The notes under the pieces: model-generated | The model's database searches: none | The model's input: the letters and a program-made list of their open reading frames with translations, nothing else | Told to the model about the DNA's origin: nothing | Translations under genes and position numbers: made by a program | Shown here: piece by piece, positions 39,431 through 50,639 of the stretch | How positions within the stretch are numbered: position 1 is the stretch's first letter | Layout of the letters: the number at the start of each line of letters is the position of its first letter | Origin: Vanessa cardui | Taxonomy: Eukaryota > Arthropoda > Insecta > Lepidoptera > Nymphalidae | Assembly: GCF_905220365.1 (NCBI RefSeq) | Contig: NC_061123.1 | Span: 4,216,001-4,280,000 of the forward strand | Direction of reading: 5' to 3' | DNA: 64,000 nucleotides

Positions 39431-40570
39431 AAATCTAAATAAGGCGAATGACAAAAAAATAAGATAGAATTCCTAAAGAGTTTGTCAGAATACACATTCA
39501 AATTTTTTGCTTGTTTTTTTGTAATAAAGCTACGCGGGCGGTTAAACAATAAAAAAAAAAAACAAACTGATAAGTGGTCACCGATACCCAAAATCACTGG
39601 TGGTTTAGAAAATGTTAATCATTGCTTCCATTGCATATTTAAAGTATTAGATATAGAAATCAAATTTAAAAACCGACTTGAATAACTGTCTGAAAGGCTA
39701 TTATTCAGATGTCATGTTCCTCGTGCACTCGTCACTTTGACTCTCACTGAAAATTCAAATACAACAATATTAGGAGACGAGCTATCATAAAGCTCATCAA
39801 CATCTTCCTTCTATCCTTTATTTGGTCATCCCCTTCCTCTATATCCATTCTATCACAATGCCTTATCACCATATAAAATATAAACCAGATGAGTAATTAG
39901 GCATTTATACTTATAAATGTATTACGTTCTATTAAATGTATATGGACGATAAATAATGATAAAATTACCTTTTTCCTATATTAAATTAACAGTGAAATCT
40001 TTCCGAATCTTACCAATTATGTTCCTAACAACATGTGTACATGTATGTAAATTATATTCATATTTTATAGACGCAAATTACCCTTACGTGCTTATAAAAC
40101 TATTAATTCTCTTTGTAACTATGAATATGAGTTAACTTTAATATTATTATCAATAAACAATTAATTGTCTAGGGGATTATGCATTTGTACATAAACTTGG
40201 TCAGCGAAGGTTTTGGATACAAATCCCCGCCCGTACCGATAAGAAGATTTTGCAGTCAAGAAATTCTCAGCAGCAGTCCGAAATTGTTTGGAAGTTGGCA
40301 GCATTTAAACTCCAGTGCCTTAGAAAGATCTTTAGTCACTAAAACATATTACGAAGGGCTGTGTATTGAAGTTGGCGAATCAAAGTAAATAACCTCAAAG
40401 GATCGGATTTTAGTTCTAGTTGCTTGTGAACAGTTCAAATCAAATCTTATCAAAATTTTACTTTGCTTATTCATTAACTGAACACTGAACTACTTAATGA
40501 GTAGATAGTATAATAAATATATTAAGAGTCAGTCTTAAAAATAATAACTACATTTATTTTAAAGTCAAGT

Positions 40571-40721
40571 GAGCCGAGATGACCATTGGGTCAACTAGAA
40601 TACTAGTTTCAATGAAATTCTGCCACATGTTTATCCTACAACACGTATTGGAGTGGATTATGCTCCAAACCTTATCCTCAATGGGAGAGGAGGCCTAGCA
40701 GAGGAAAATTTACAGGCTGTT
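40571..40721 (+). mobile_element. SINE family 1, internally deleted, just downstream of gene B
   Basis: Head GAGCCGAGATGACCATTGGG joins directly to the 3' body (AATTCTGCCACATG to GAAAATTTACAGGCTGTTA), omitting the B-box region. Confidence 0.7.
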
Positions 40722-40796
40722 AATGTATTTAAAAGTCAGCATGTTTTTCAAATTATTATATACAGCCTAATAATAAAAATAATATATTTAAAATTA

Positions 40797-40802
40797 TTTA
40801 TT
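40797..40802 (-). terminator. Candidate polyadenylation signal of gene B
   Basis: AATAAA on the minus strand, 81 nt after the gene B stop codon. It is the first such hexamer downstream. In such AT-rich DNA a chance match is easy. Confidence 0.4.
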
Positions 40803-40883
40803 AACATTGTATAATAATAACAATAATGAGCAGCAAATAAATAATACTAGTATCAATAAATGATATTATGAGTAAGCTTAGTA

Positions 40884-41035
40884 TTAGGCTTTTATCGAGT
40901 CTTCCTTCGGTATCCTTTTGTGTTTGTTCTTTTTATATATCAATTCTATGGTCCAGAACATAATGACTATACCAAAACATGATGATAGTATGTAGAAAGC
41001 TGTAGAGTAGCTATTGGTCAAGTCCCGTATAGCAC
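40884..41035 (-). CDS. Gene B exon 10 (TM12, C-terminus, stop)
   Basis: 152 nt beginning in phase 1 after an ACAG acceptor. It encodes a loop with AIRDLTNSY, the hydrophobic TM12, and a short basic tail (KKNKHKR) ending at TAA (40886-40884). The short basic cytoplasmic tail fits the family topology. Confidence 0.88.
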
Positions 41036-44000
41036 CTGTAAAAAATATCCTAAATTAGTTTGACAACATCGACACGATGAAAAGTCAACATTGGTTCATA
41101 ACAATTGATTATTTAAAAATAAAGATATAACCATAATTAGCAAGGAATCTTATAATGAGACAAGATTGCCCAGTGGTTGGAATGCTTGCATCTTAACCGA
41201 TGATTGTGGGGTCAAAACCAGGCAAGAACCACTGAATTTTTACGTGCTAAATTGTGTTATAATTCATCTCGTGCTCGGCGTTGAACGAAAACATCGTGAC
41301 TTCATGTGTATAATTTCATACAAATTCTGCTCACGTGTAAGAATACACGTGTGCAACTTAGTAGAAACTAACCCGTGGTGCGATATTTTCCAAATCTTCT
41401 CCTTAAAGGGAGAGGAGGCCTTAGCTCAGCAGTCGGAAATTTACATGTTATTGTAATCTTATTATAATGGCTTATATTATTTGAGTCGTTCCCACAAAAA
41501 CAAACTTTGTGAGAACATGCATCGAACCTTTGGTACACGCGCATCTTCTATCAGACGTTATGATTAAAGTTGATAACACTGGGATGTTATATAATTATAA
41601 CACATTTCAATTTACACTAATAACTAGCCGCTGATCCCAATTTTATAGTGGTAAAATTAATACAAAGTTACATGTAAAATATATAAAATTGCTGACGTTA
41701 TAAAATAAACAAATATTTAAAATAATGCTATAAAGGCATTAGTTTGTAGCCTTAGTACTTAACTGGAATTAAATGCAGGCGACGAACTAAAAAGTTAATT
41801 TAAAATGAAAATCATTAACAACTTACCTATAGCGGGACCAACAGTTAAATTGAAGAATGCGAATAATAATAGCACTATTCCTATCGCTGAACTGAACTTG
41901 TCTGGATCTACACTGTCTGCCACCACCACTGGTAGAAGCATCATTATAGTGCAACGCGGTATTCCCATCATTGTTATAAAAACTGTCATCACCAGCATAT
42001 CATCCGACCAGAGCATTCCTAAAAAGAATTAAGTCATATGATAAAAATAATAATATTTAAAAATTCACCTACATTCCATGTTCTTATCCTAATTAATTTA
42101 TGATAAAAATCTATTTTTTTATAAATTAGAAATATGATTATAAGAAAAAAAATAATTAAATTATATCTATAGCGTTCAAATAACACATCTATCATATTTT
42201 TATAATAGACTGGTGAGTGGAAAGTGGTCGGCACCGACCAAAGATGAGAAATTTTAACAATCATATCACCAGTGCACTCCCCAACTTTTGTAACTAAGAT
42301 GTTATGTTCCTTGTGTAAGCTACACTGTATCTCTCACCATTTATACCAGAATACAAAAGTACAAAGTATTGCTGTATGGCGGTAGAATGTTTACTGAGTG
42401 GATAGTACCTATCCAAACAGGCTAAACGGGGTGGGTTTCATCAAGTAATCACTCACATTTCTTGGAACGCTCTGATATTTTCATTTTTTGCCCTATTGCA
42501 GGAATGGAATATAGTCAATAACTTATTAAACAACAGTTCATACCAAGCTTGGTAATTAGGGCCAAGACAAGTCCAACCACGTAAATCTCGTGGCTTCCAA
42601 CATTAAGAAGCCAGCCGCTCATGAAAATAAAGAAAGCTCTCGTCCCCAAATCAGTCATCGCGTTTAAAGTCAGAGCCCAAGCTATATTTCCCTAAAAAAA
42701 TGCATTATAAAAATTTGAAATCGAATGATAATGTGCCACTTATTTAATAAGTAAGAAAGAATTGTTTTGGTTTTATATAAAAATTTGGTAAAACTTACCT
42801 CATTCCACCCTAATGCGTATAAGGCTTGTGGAAGCAAAAACGTAAATAGGTATTCAGAGAACAAACTTAGAGCCACTCCGACAGCTGCATTCGATATAAG
42901 GAAGGTCTTCAAAAGTGAGACATCTATTATATTTGACATAAAATTTCTGCAAAAGAATTAAATTGTTTCTTTACAACTTTAAAACTAAATCATCATAATG
43001 ATTACAGACCCTAGTTACTACCGTGGTGGATGTACAGACGGGGTAAGAAAAGGTTCGTCACTTTAAGATCTATTTTCGTGTACTCAGTATGAACGATAAT
43101 AATCTGCTTTACCTTTTGATTTGATGTTTAGATTCAAAAGGTACTATGAGCTTAAGACTTGATAAATGAATTAACTTGAAAACTGACGAAGGTTTTCTTA
43201 CTCTGACTATACATGTATTTGCATTATTACAAATACATTATCATTTTATACATCGTAGTAAGTATTATTCAGAATTGTAATAATATTTTGAAACAGTAAT
43301 GTCCCGTAGTATCCAAGATACCACGAAAATTCTTTCTTCGATTTTTACGGTACATAAAAGTTTATGTTATTATATGTATAAAAATGTTTGGCGTATTAAA
43401 TATTTTTCGTGCTATACAAACGAAGCTCAGTACTTGTATTACTAAAGATGGTTTAATAGTTAAAGACTATCAGATCAAGATCTTACTTTTTGCACTGATT
43501 TTCTTCATCTTTTGGATTTTCAACACTGAATTTCTCAGTTGGATTCTTGATGGCGTTTTCGGTTTCAGATTTGTTTACTTTTTTTAAATCTTCTTCGCCT
43601 TTGAAACCTTTTTCTTCCATAGCCAAAAGGGACTTCGTTTCTGAAATGTCACAGAAATAATCTTAGTTGTAATTATAAAGTGTTTAGGTTCGATTGTCAG
43701 AATTTGAACCATCATCACAAATTAGATTTTATGTTTTTACTATGTATAATATAACTCATATACCAGTCTCAATCTCTTCGGGTACTTCAACCTTTTTCAT
43801 ATGCCACTCCACTGGCTGCATCAAGGCCATTCCGATTATATTTTGCAAGGAAACAGCTGATATTATTAATAAAGTTCCTCTAAATCCATACGTTTCTAAA
43901 TTCCACTTGACAAATTGAGGTGAAACTAAGGCGACAGCTCCTAGAATTATATTTTTTTGACTTTGTTACTTGACTATTGGATAATTTAATTATTTTATTG

Positions 44001-47000
44001 AGACATATGAAATGGAAAAAAACGTTTTCTAATTTTATAGAAAAATATATTTCATGACCGTAATTTTGGTAGCATTTGCACTCATATTGGTACTGTACTT
44101 ATATTTGGTTAGATTTTTATTTGGTTACTTTGTAGTAAAAAAAAGTGAAATGTCATCGCTAGTTCTTATAAGCATTTACAAATTTAATCCCAAGGGACTT
44201 ATTGATATTGTCACGTATTAAAATATACTGCTAACGAGACGAAATCAAGTTTATATAAAAAAATACACAAAATTTGTTACCTATAACAGTCTGCGTAAAA
44301 CTGACAGCGAGCAGTCGTCTCTTGACGAAATAGTGATTTAATATTGTACAGGATATATTATATATCAATCCATTACCTACACTCTGAAACATATAAGTTA
44401 AATAAATGTTTGCGTATTCTTAAGGAAGAGGCCTATTCCAACAGTGGCATAAAGTTTTTACAGACTCTATCTATCCTTGTACTTTTTTGCCCTGTTATGT
44501 TGTTTGGATCATATATGTATATATAGTAGAGTACTTTAGTACGATATGATCACAGTGCTTCTTCTAAGTGTTCTTTCTACAATTTTTTTACCTTGCACAG
44601 ATTACGAAAAATTAATAATATTCTTATGTTCAATAAAAAACACAGGGACTGCGCAAATATGCTATAGTTGGGAAAAATAATATAATTCCTTTGTTGTATA
44701 TATGAAACATTTTTACACAATATTCAAAATATCTTATGTCATTATATCTGATATCTTGATCAAAAAGCTTATAAATATAACAAAGATTTTTAGATCTATA
44801 AAGGAAATGGGCGTTTCGGTAGGATTTATTTTGGTTCCTTTCCTATTTTTGATAAACTGATATGATATAAATAATAACAAGTTTCACAGTATATTTGAAA
44901 GGCATTTTACGTTTTGTCAAATAATACATTAATAAAATCTATTGAAAAAATATTTAACAGAAGTCGTATTAGTGTGTACAAAATTCTAGGGAATACAAAA
45001 CAGCTTTCAGCTGGTATAATTATTCTTATATGCAGTTCTGTATATTGCATATATGTATGCATTTTGATCGTTAAAAAGAATAACTGTATTGCGTTTAGTA
45101 GGAATTGGTTGAATCTGTATTCTGAGGGTTATTTATTTGTATTTTTTTTTAATTCTAAGTGTTGTACGTAAAATATGAGCGAATTTTTACAATTTTTACA
45201 ATATTTATAGATGTTTGTAGTTTAAATAAATTAAAATAATTACAAAGAAGTTTACCTGTAGTACTCCTAAGCATAAGAAAAATGACAGCTTCGAATTCAC
45301 AAAAATGTTGCCGAATATTATTCCCAAATTAAATATTATCGAAGCAACCAGGCCGAGTTGACGTAAAGATAGAAGCTTTAATAGGGGATTCACGATCATT
45401 CCTGGAAATGAAAACAGTAAATTTACAGTGAAACTTACGTAATAAGTAAACAGGACTCTGAATTTTAATAAAACCTTTTTATATAAAGAATATGTTTTAA
45501 TAATAAATTAAGCAAATACATTTCAGAATTTGGACCTTAAAGTTAATAAGGTTAAATGAGAATTTGTAGCATTTACGTCAGAAGCAATGAAATTATAAAA
45601 AGTCCGATGTTTTTCATTAAGATTTAATGAAAGGTCCAGCTACCATTCTATTAATATCCAGACAAACAAAAAAGTTTTTCCTACTAAATTAACTCAACGA
45701 TCATAGCTTGATCTCGTCGATGAAAAAAGCAATAATTAAACACTAACCGAGTATTGAGAATTAATATATAATATGATAATTTATTTTGAGGAAGGTTTTG
45801 AGCATGAATTTGGATGGACATAGAGGAAGGGGACGACCAATAAAACGATGGTTGAACTGTGTGAAAGATGGTATGGCTGGAATTAATTGAAAATTGGAAT
45901 AAGAGCAGGAGGATGATGATGATAATTTAGAAATGCTTCTCATTAACAACAAAAGTGGTCACGACAATAATATATTTGTCTACAAAAATACCTGCAAAAG
46001 CAGCACTAATGGCACTGACTCCATTTAAAAATGTGATACCAGTTGAATCCATGTTCAGTTCAATGAATAGATCCTTAAATATCATTCCATAGCAAGCCAC
46101 GAATGTTGATGTGGTTATCTGTTGAACAACAAGTTTTGATAAATAACTATAGGAACAATAAACAAAAGTCATAAATATGAAAATGAATAAAATACTATCG
46201 GTCCTTCAAAAATATTGTTCCACATTTGAACACAAAATATATGCGTGAAAAATTTGGGAAAGACAATGTTTAAAATCATATATATTAAAGTATTCGCAAT
46301 AAATACATACTTTAGCCATGCAATCTAGGCAAAGACTTTAAAATATTGATAAGGTTAAGTCTTGAAGAAGTATTAATATCAATAAAGGTATACCTGCATA
46401 CGAGGTATTTGTAAGACCGACTATCTGAAGTTCGTGTAAGCTAAATAAGTGTTAAATCGTTTAAGTTAGTTTATATTAATCGAATGAGAATAAGAATTTG
46501 CTACTCTTTTATCATCTATTGGAAAGCACTATCTTATAATAAAAAAAATGATCTGGATTTTACATAATATTCTGGTTCTGAGCTGTCCAGTACAGCTCAG
46601 ACTAATCCGCTATATATAGGAAAATCTGAAAATCTGTATATAAATATCAATACTTCCTATCACAGCTAAAAGTAACGAAGTATACAAATGTAAGACTATT
46701 CTAAGGACTATTCTAATTTGAAGTTACTCGTAATAATAAGTTATTTATCCAGATTATTATTATTCAAAGTCGCTTTCAATTAGTACACTTTGTAAATTAA
46801 TTGCTTTGAATGGTGACACTATTTTATAACAATAATTTAAAATAATTGAGATTCCCTAGATGTCAAGAAATATTTATAAATGCTGTACAAGATTTTCGTT
46901 GAAGTGGATTAATGGCCTTTTTCCTGTCTATTTTTTTCTGGCGTCCTTTTTTACGTCTTTTATATCTTTATGTGAGATGAACCTAAGGTAAAAAATATGA

Positions 47001-47274
47001 TTTTTTCTTTAAAAATTTGAACACATTTTTATATTAAAAACAATTTATCGATCATAACCAAGTTGCTTCCGAGGATTTAGTCAAAATACTTGTAATGACA
47101 TACATATGTAAACAGCTCAGGGAATAAATTAATCAATATCACATATATTTGGACATAAATTCTTCTAAATAAACTCACCAAATTTATAATCACGCCCACA
47201 CCGATCATGTAACCCCATCCACCATCTGGTGCCACAAATTCATATTTTTTACCATTTTTCTCTATGACACCCAT
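40884..47274 (-). CDS. Gene B: complete 10-exon SLC16-family (monocarboxylate transporter-like) gene
   Basis: Ten exons with GT-AG introns join into a 1443-nt reading frame (480 residues plus stop): 47274-47179, 46118-45992, 45401-45256, 44383-44281, 43940-43764, 43640-43487, 42946-42799, 42691-42544, 42018-41827, 41035-40884. Every exon-exon phase matches, which strongly supports the model. The family moves monocarboxylates or related small organic anions across the plasma membrane by the major-facilitator mechanism; the substrate here is unknown. Visible marks: DGGWGY at residues 17-22 (family TM1 motif), YFVKRR at 141-146 (start of the TM5 motif), GFRG at 176-179, a hydrophilic charged loop around 199-275 between the two six-helix halves, and D331 and R335 spaced like the Asp-Arg pair of TM8. 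Length fits the family's usual 450-500. Exons are AT-rich, unlike gene A. No transcript evidence; minor splice alternatives are possible. Confidence 0.9.
41157..41450 (+). mobile_element. SINE (tRNA-headed family 1) in gene B intron 9
   Basis: Head with GATTGCCCAGTGGTTGGAA and a GGTCAAAACC box, then body to GCAGTCGGAAATTTACA. Opposite in direction to the host gene. Its 3' flank is duplicated at 39195-39430. Confidence 0.8.
41827..42018 (-). CDS. Gene B exon 9 (TM10-TM11)
   Basis: 192 nt, phase 1 to 1, acceptor TTTTAG and donor GTAAGT. It encodes the hydrophobic TM10, the VVADSVDPDKFSSAIG loop typical of the family's C-terminal half, and TM11 ending in VGPAIG. Confidence 0.88.
42200..42455 (+). 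mobile_element. Divergent family 2 SINE in gene B intron 8
   Basis: Contains GTAACTAAGATGTTATGTTCC, GGCGGTAGAATG and GAGTGGATAGTACCTA, matching the family seen at 4490 and 48617. Clearly diverged, so an old insertion. Confidence 0.65.
42544..42691 (-). CDS. Gene B exon 8 (TM8-TM9, Asp-Arg pair)
   Basis: 148 nt, phase 0 to 1, acceptor TTTTAG and donor GTATGA. It contains MTDLGTR, whose D and R are four residues apart, as in the TM8 Asp-Arg pair known to be needed for transport in vertebrate MCT1. The pair is intact here and its Arg is lost in the decayed paralogue. Confidence 0.87.
42799..42946 (-). CDS. Gene B exon 7 (TM7)
   Basis: 148 nt, phase 2 to 0, acceptor TTGCAG and donor GTAAGT. It encodes DVSLLKTFLISN, a typical entry into TM7, and then FLPQALYALGW leading towards TM8. 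Confidence 0.87.
43487..43640 (-). CDS. Gene B exon 6 (central hydrophilic loop)
   Basis: 154 nt, phase 1 to 2, acceptor TTTCAG and donor GTAAGA. The translation is rich in Lys, Glu and Asn with no hydrophobic stretch, as expected of the variable loop joining the two halves. Support rests on frame and phase, since this loop is not conserved. Confidence 0.75.
43764..43940 (-). CDS. Gene B exon 5 (TM5-TM6 and start of central loop)
   Basis: 177 nt, phase 1 to 1, acceptor TTCTAG and donor GTATAT. It encodes the end of TM5, the conserved GFRGTLLI turn into TM6, and the start of the charged cytoplasmic loop. Confidence 0.87.
44281..44383 (-). CDS. Gene B exon 4 (TM4-TM5, YFVKRR motif)
   Basis: 103 nt, phase 0 to 1, acceptor TTTCAG and donor GTAACA. 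It encodes a glycine-rich TM4 start (SVGNGL), then LNHYFVKRR and the beginning of TM5. This basic loop is a family signature and anchors the assignment. Confidence 0.87.
45256..45401 (-). CDS. Gene B exon 3 (TM3-TM4)
   Basis: 146 nt, phase 1 to 0, between a TTCCAG acceptor and a GTAAAC donor. It encodes two hydrophobic stretches separated by a short charged turn (KLLSLRQLG), as expected between TM2 and TM4. Confidence 0.85.
45790..45925 (+). mobile_element. RTE-type LINE C-terminal fragment in gene B intron 2
   Basis: Translation contains GHRGRGRPIKRWLNCVKDGM, the GRP-x-KRW pattern common at the end of RTE-like reverse transcriptase ORFs, then a stop and a short (GAT) run. A degenerate minus-strand piece of the same kind lies near 39790-39850. 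Confidence 0.65.
45992..46118 (-). CDS. Gene B exon 2 (TM1-TM2)
   Basis: 127 nt, phase 0 to 1, between a CAG acceptor and a GTATTT donor. It encodes the TM1 end and TM2, including the family-like pattern F-x-E-L-x-x-x-S-T-G. Gene A exon 2 has the same length and phase. Confidence 0.88.
47179..47274 (-). CDS. Gene B exon 1 (start codon, TM1 motif)
   Basis: ATG at 47274-47272 opens 32 codons ending in a GTGAGT donor. The start is chosen because the family's N-terminal pattern (short charged leader, then PDGGWGY) follows within 16 residues. Ends in phase 0, as does exon 1 of gene A. Confidence 0.9.
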
Positions 47275-47689
47275 GTCGGAGAGTTACGTCGAAACTCTAA
47301 CGTCAACTGAACCTTGCATCAAACAAGTAATCATGTGTCTTTATCTCATGTAAATAGTATTTAGTTTTGTATGTAGTTTGATTACCGTAATTACATATAC
47401 TTGTCGACTTTTAAGTTCCGTATTATTTAATGTTGTAATGTTAATGACATCAAACGTATTACTTTCTCCTTTAAACGCCTCCTCAAAACTATTTGCAGAT
47501 TTAAAGTAAATAAATCTATTGTTATTTGTTAATTATTACGAAATATATTGTTTAAATCATAAAAGTTTCTTATGGGGAGTATTTTCATTAAAATTCAAAC
47601 AAAGATACGATTTTCACTTACAATACTTTTAAACTAACTTAATTACATGTCATATCATGTATAGTACGACACAATTTAGATTCAACATC

Positions 47690-47870
47690 GGCAAAATTCG
47701 TAAGACCGATCACATCCGAATTAAGTACGCTATCCCAAATTATCAATATTTATTTCCTATCTGGGGGCACGGCAGTGCCCCAGCCAAGTCTCGAACAAAA
47801 CGGGCACGGCCGTACCATCTCTTCTCGAAGCGATTCGCGGCTGGTTCGCCATTTCTGTTTAATTTGTGCT
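47690..47870. other. GC-richer block with GGGGCAC hairpin upstream of gene B
   Basis: Contains GGGGCACGGCAGTGCCCC (a perfect 7-bp stem with loop GGCA, 47764-47781) and CGGGCACGGCCGTACCATCT, 420 to 600 bp upstream of the gene B start codon. A 93-codon plus frame covers it with no known domain. It could be an unclassified repeat or a regulatory block. Confidence 0.4.
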
Positions 47871-48616
47871 CATTGCCAAGTCACTATAATTATAATATAA
47901 AGAAAAGTATTGATACAATTATTAATGTTGATTTATAACTACAAACAATTTGAATAGGACTTGGCTTCTATGAGATCTCAAAACTTTTTACGATGGAAAG
48001 ACTGCATCGAGAGACTTGGCATTTTTTTACATTTAATGTTTTTGGTGGGATATGATCTGTACACAAACTTAATAACTTGTATTATCATATAACCGTCATA
48101 GTTATATTCGTCAATTTCACACGACACGTCGATTTACATGCACTTTCTTTCTCGAGTTGAACTGACGCGAGAATCTATAGCGACGAATAGCGTTGAATGG
48201 CGCGATAGGAAGCTATTATAGCTATTATATATATACAATATAAATCAGCAGTAATGAAATTGCCGATACTACATCTAAGTTGTGTCGTATTATACACATG
48301 TCTAGAAAAGAATATCCAATTATTTTTTTCGTAATAAATAGCTATGTCGAAATTTTACAGTATATTCTAATGTCAGTACCGTCGTGTTAGCGACGCAGGA
48401 CGAACAAGCTATATCAACGTTTAATAGTTTCTGTTCAGGAACAAATTTTAAGGAAGAGACCTGAGACGAAATTTAATAATGACAGTCACTGTGGAGGCAG
48501 ATTCAAATCAAATATCGTCAGACCAATATCTAAAATGCTATATCATTATTTTTGAGCGATAAGAGGTCCCAATTACTTGCTTTAGATAGCTAACGACGAC
48601 TACGACTACGACGACG

Positions 48617-48900
48617 TGGTAGGGCTTTTTGCAAGCCAGTCTGGGTAGGTACCACTCACTCATCCAGTTATTCTACCGCCAAATAACAGTACTTAATATT
48701 GTTGTGTTCCGGTTTGAAGGGTGAGTAAGCCAGTGTAACTACAGGCACAAGGCACATAACATCTTAGTACCCAAGGTTAGTGGCACATTGACGATGTAAG
48801 GATTAGTTAATATTTCTTACAGCGTCCTTGTCTATGGGTGATGGTGACCACTTACCATCAGGTGGCCCATATGCTCGTCCGCCAACCTATACCATAAAAA
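48617..48900 (-). mobile_element. SINE-like family 2, well preserved
   Basis: Minus-strand copy from CCGCCAACCTATACCATAAA (right end) to GGTAGGGCTTTTTGCAAGCC (left end). Directly to its left is a short GACGACTACGAC run. One of the best-preserved copies in the window. Confidence 0.8.
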
Positions 48901-49428
48901 AGTATAATCAATTTACGGTATAAATTATAGTTTCAAGTCACAGTCATAATAATAGTAAATAATATATGTTACACCGAAAAGAAACCACTAGGTTGTTGTG
49001 TTTATTTGACCAATAACAATCGGATTACAATAATTATTTTTGCATTTGATAGTATCCTTGAGTAAGGTTATAGGCTAACATCACGCTACGGTCACGTGAT
49101 CGACCGGGCCTAGCCTACAATCTTCAGTTAGATTCACGTTTTCTATCTCCATTTTTTTCAGTTACATGCATTTTGTATAATAACCCATAAATGTTTCAAA
49201 ATATTTATTTACATAAATATATTGTACAATATACTTATATAAACAAATGTGTACGTATTGTGTTTGATAGTAAAATATATTATCCCTGAAAACGCATTTT
49301 ATTTCGATATAAAAGTTTGTTTCACATACAAACAATATAAAAACATAAAATAATTAATAAAATAATTACATAGTTTAATACAGAGTCGCCTTTACCGTTA
49401 CCGCTTAGTGTCCCTATGTATGTATGTA

Positions 49429-49723
49429 GTAACAGCCTATAAATTTCCCACTGCAGAGATAAGGCCTCCTCTTCCATTAAGGAGAGGGTTTGGAACATAT
49501 TCCACCACGCTGTTATAATGCGGGTTGGGGGAATGCACATGTGGCAGACTTTCGATGAAATTAGACACATGCAGGTTTCCTCACGATGTTTTCCTTCACC
49601 GCCGAGCTCGAGACGAATTATAAACACAATTAAGCACATATATATAGTGGTGCTTGCCTGGATTTGAACCCGCAATCATCGGTTAACATGCACGCGTTCT
49701 AACCACTGAGCCATCTCAGCTCT
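49429..49723 (-). mobile_element. SINE family 1, near full length
   Basis: Intact head and body. TATGTATG-like sequence flanks both ends and may be the target-site duplication. The 117-codon frame overlapping it is repeat-derived. Confidence 0.8.
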
Positions 49724-49734
49724 CGTATGTATGC

Positions 49735-49895
49735 TTAGATCTTTAAAATTATTAAATTACGCAACGGAATATCATGCGTTTTATTTAATAGATAGGTTGA
49801 ATCAAGAGGAAGGTTTATTTTTACATGTACAATATAGTAAAAAAATACTAATAATTTTAGAAGTTTTTAAAGTGATGTCTTGAAAAATCCATTTT
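49735..49895 (+). mobile_element. Helitron-like family fragment
   Basis: ATTACGCAACGGAATATCAT and AATAATTTTAGAAGTTTTTA match the middle of 19560-19836. It starts right after the SINE at 49429-49723. Confidence 0.55.
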
Positions 49896-50639
49896 GTATT
49901 ATAAAAATGAATATTATTTGATACAATATTTATTTCACAACTTTTCATATTACTTAGTTGGTACCAACCAAAAATAAGAAAACCAATGTCTGATCATTAC
50001 TAGACCTGGATTATTTATTTAAACATGTACATAGCTATATACATATTTGTTAATAGATAGCAACTCACGGTGATGATGATGCTCACAACTTTATAATTAT
50101 CTTTAAAATATTTGTCTTACTAGCATGAGCCGTCAAAATTATTATATTATTTAAATATTTTAAAGCCACTCCCGCAAATACTGTTTGCATAGCTTTGCAA
50201 ATGTTGGGTTTGTAGAGGCAATCTGATTGATGCAGATTGAATCGAATTAACAAGCGTCTGGTGCGGTTCTCATCACATTTGTTGTTTAACTACATAGCCG
50301 TCTCATTTCTAATGCGATAATTGTTTTATTCGATAAAAATCATACTTCAAAAAGACAATGCAGATATATGCTAAAAACATTGCGTATATATGCAAATTAA
50401 CAAAATAAAACAATATAATTCATTATATACGTCAACTCTCTACTACCCTACTTTATGGCGTACTGTCAAATATAATACTACTAGTGATCTTTCTTCAGAT
50501 TCTCGCATCCAGCTCCTTCCAGCTATCTTGCGCAATTTTTCACTCCACCGTGCCCGAGGACAGCCTACATTATAAACACAATTATTAAATATATATTAAA
50601 TATATATTAAACACTACAGAATATAGACAATACAAACTG

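Noticed and set aside
40179..40388. 69-codon plus-strand frame near the 3' side of gene B
   Set aside because: No recognised family; looks somewhat like old transposon-derived coding sequence but I could not tie it to a known element.
47657..47938. 93-codon plus-strand frame
   Set aside because: No domain, no start context and no splice partners; overlaps the unclassified hairpin block.
15802..49675. Similar short frames at 15802-16062, 30588-30857 and 49322-49675 that look like a gene family
   Set aside because: All lie inside family 1 SINE copies, so the shared protein-like words come from the repeat.
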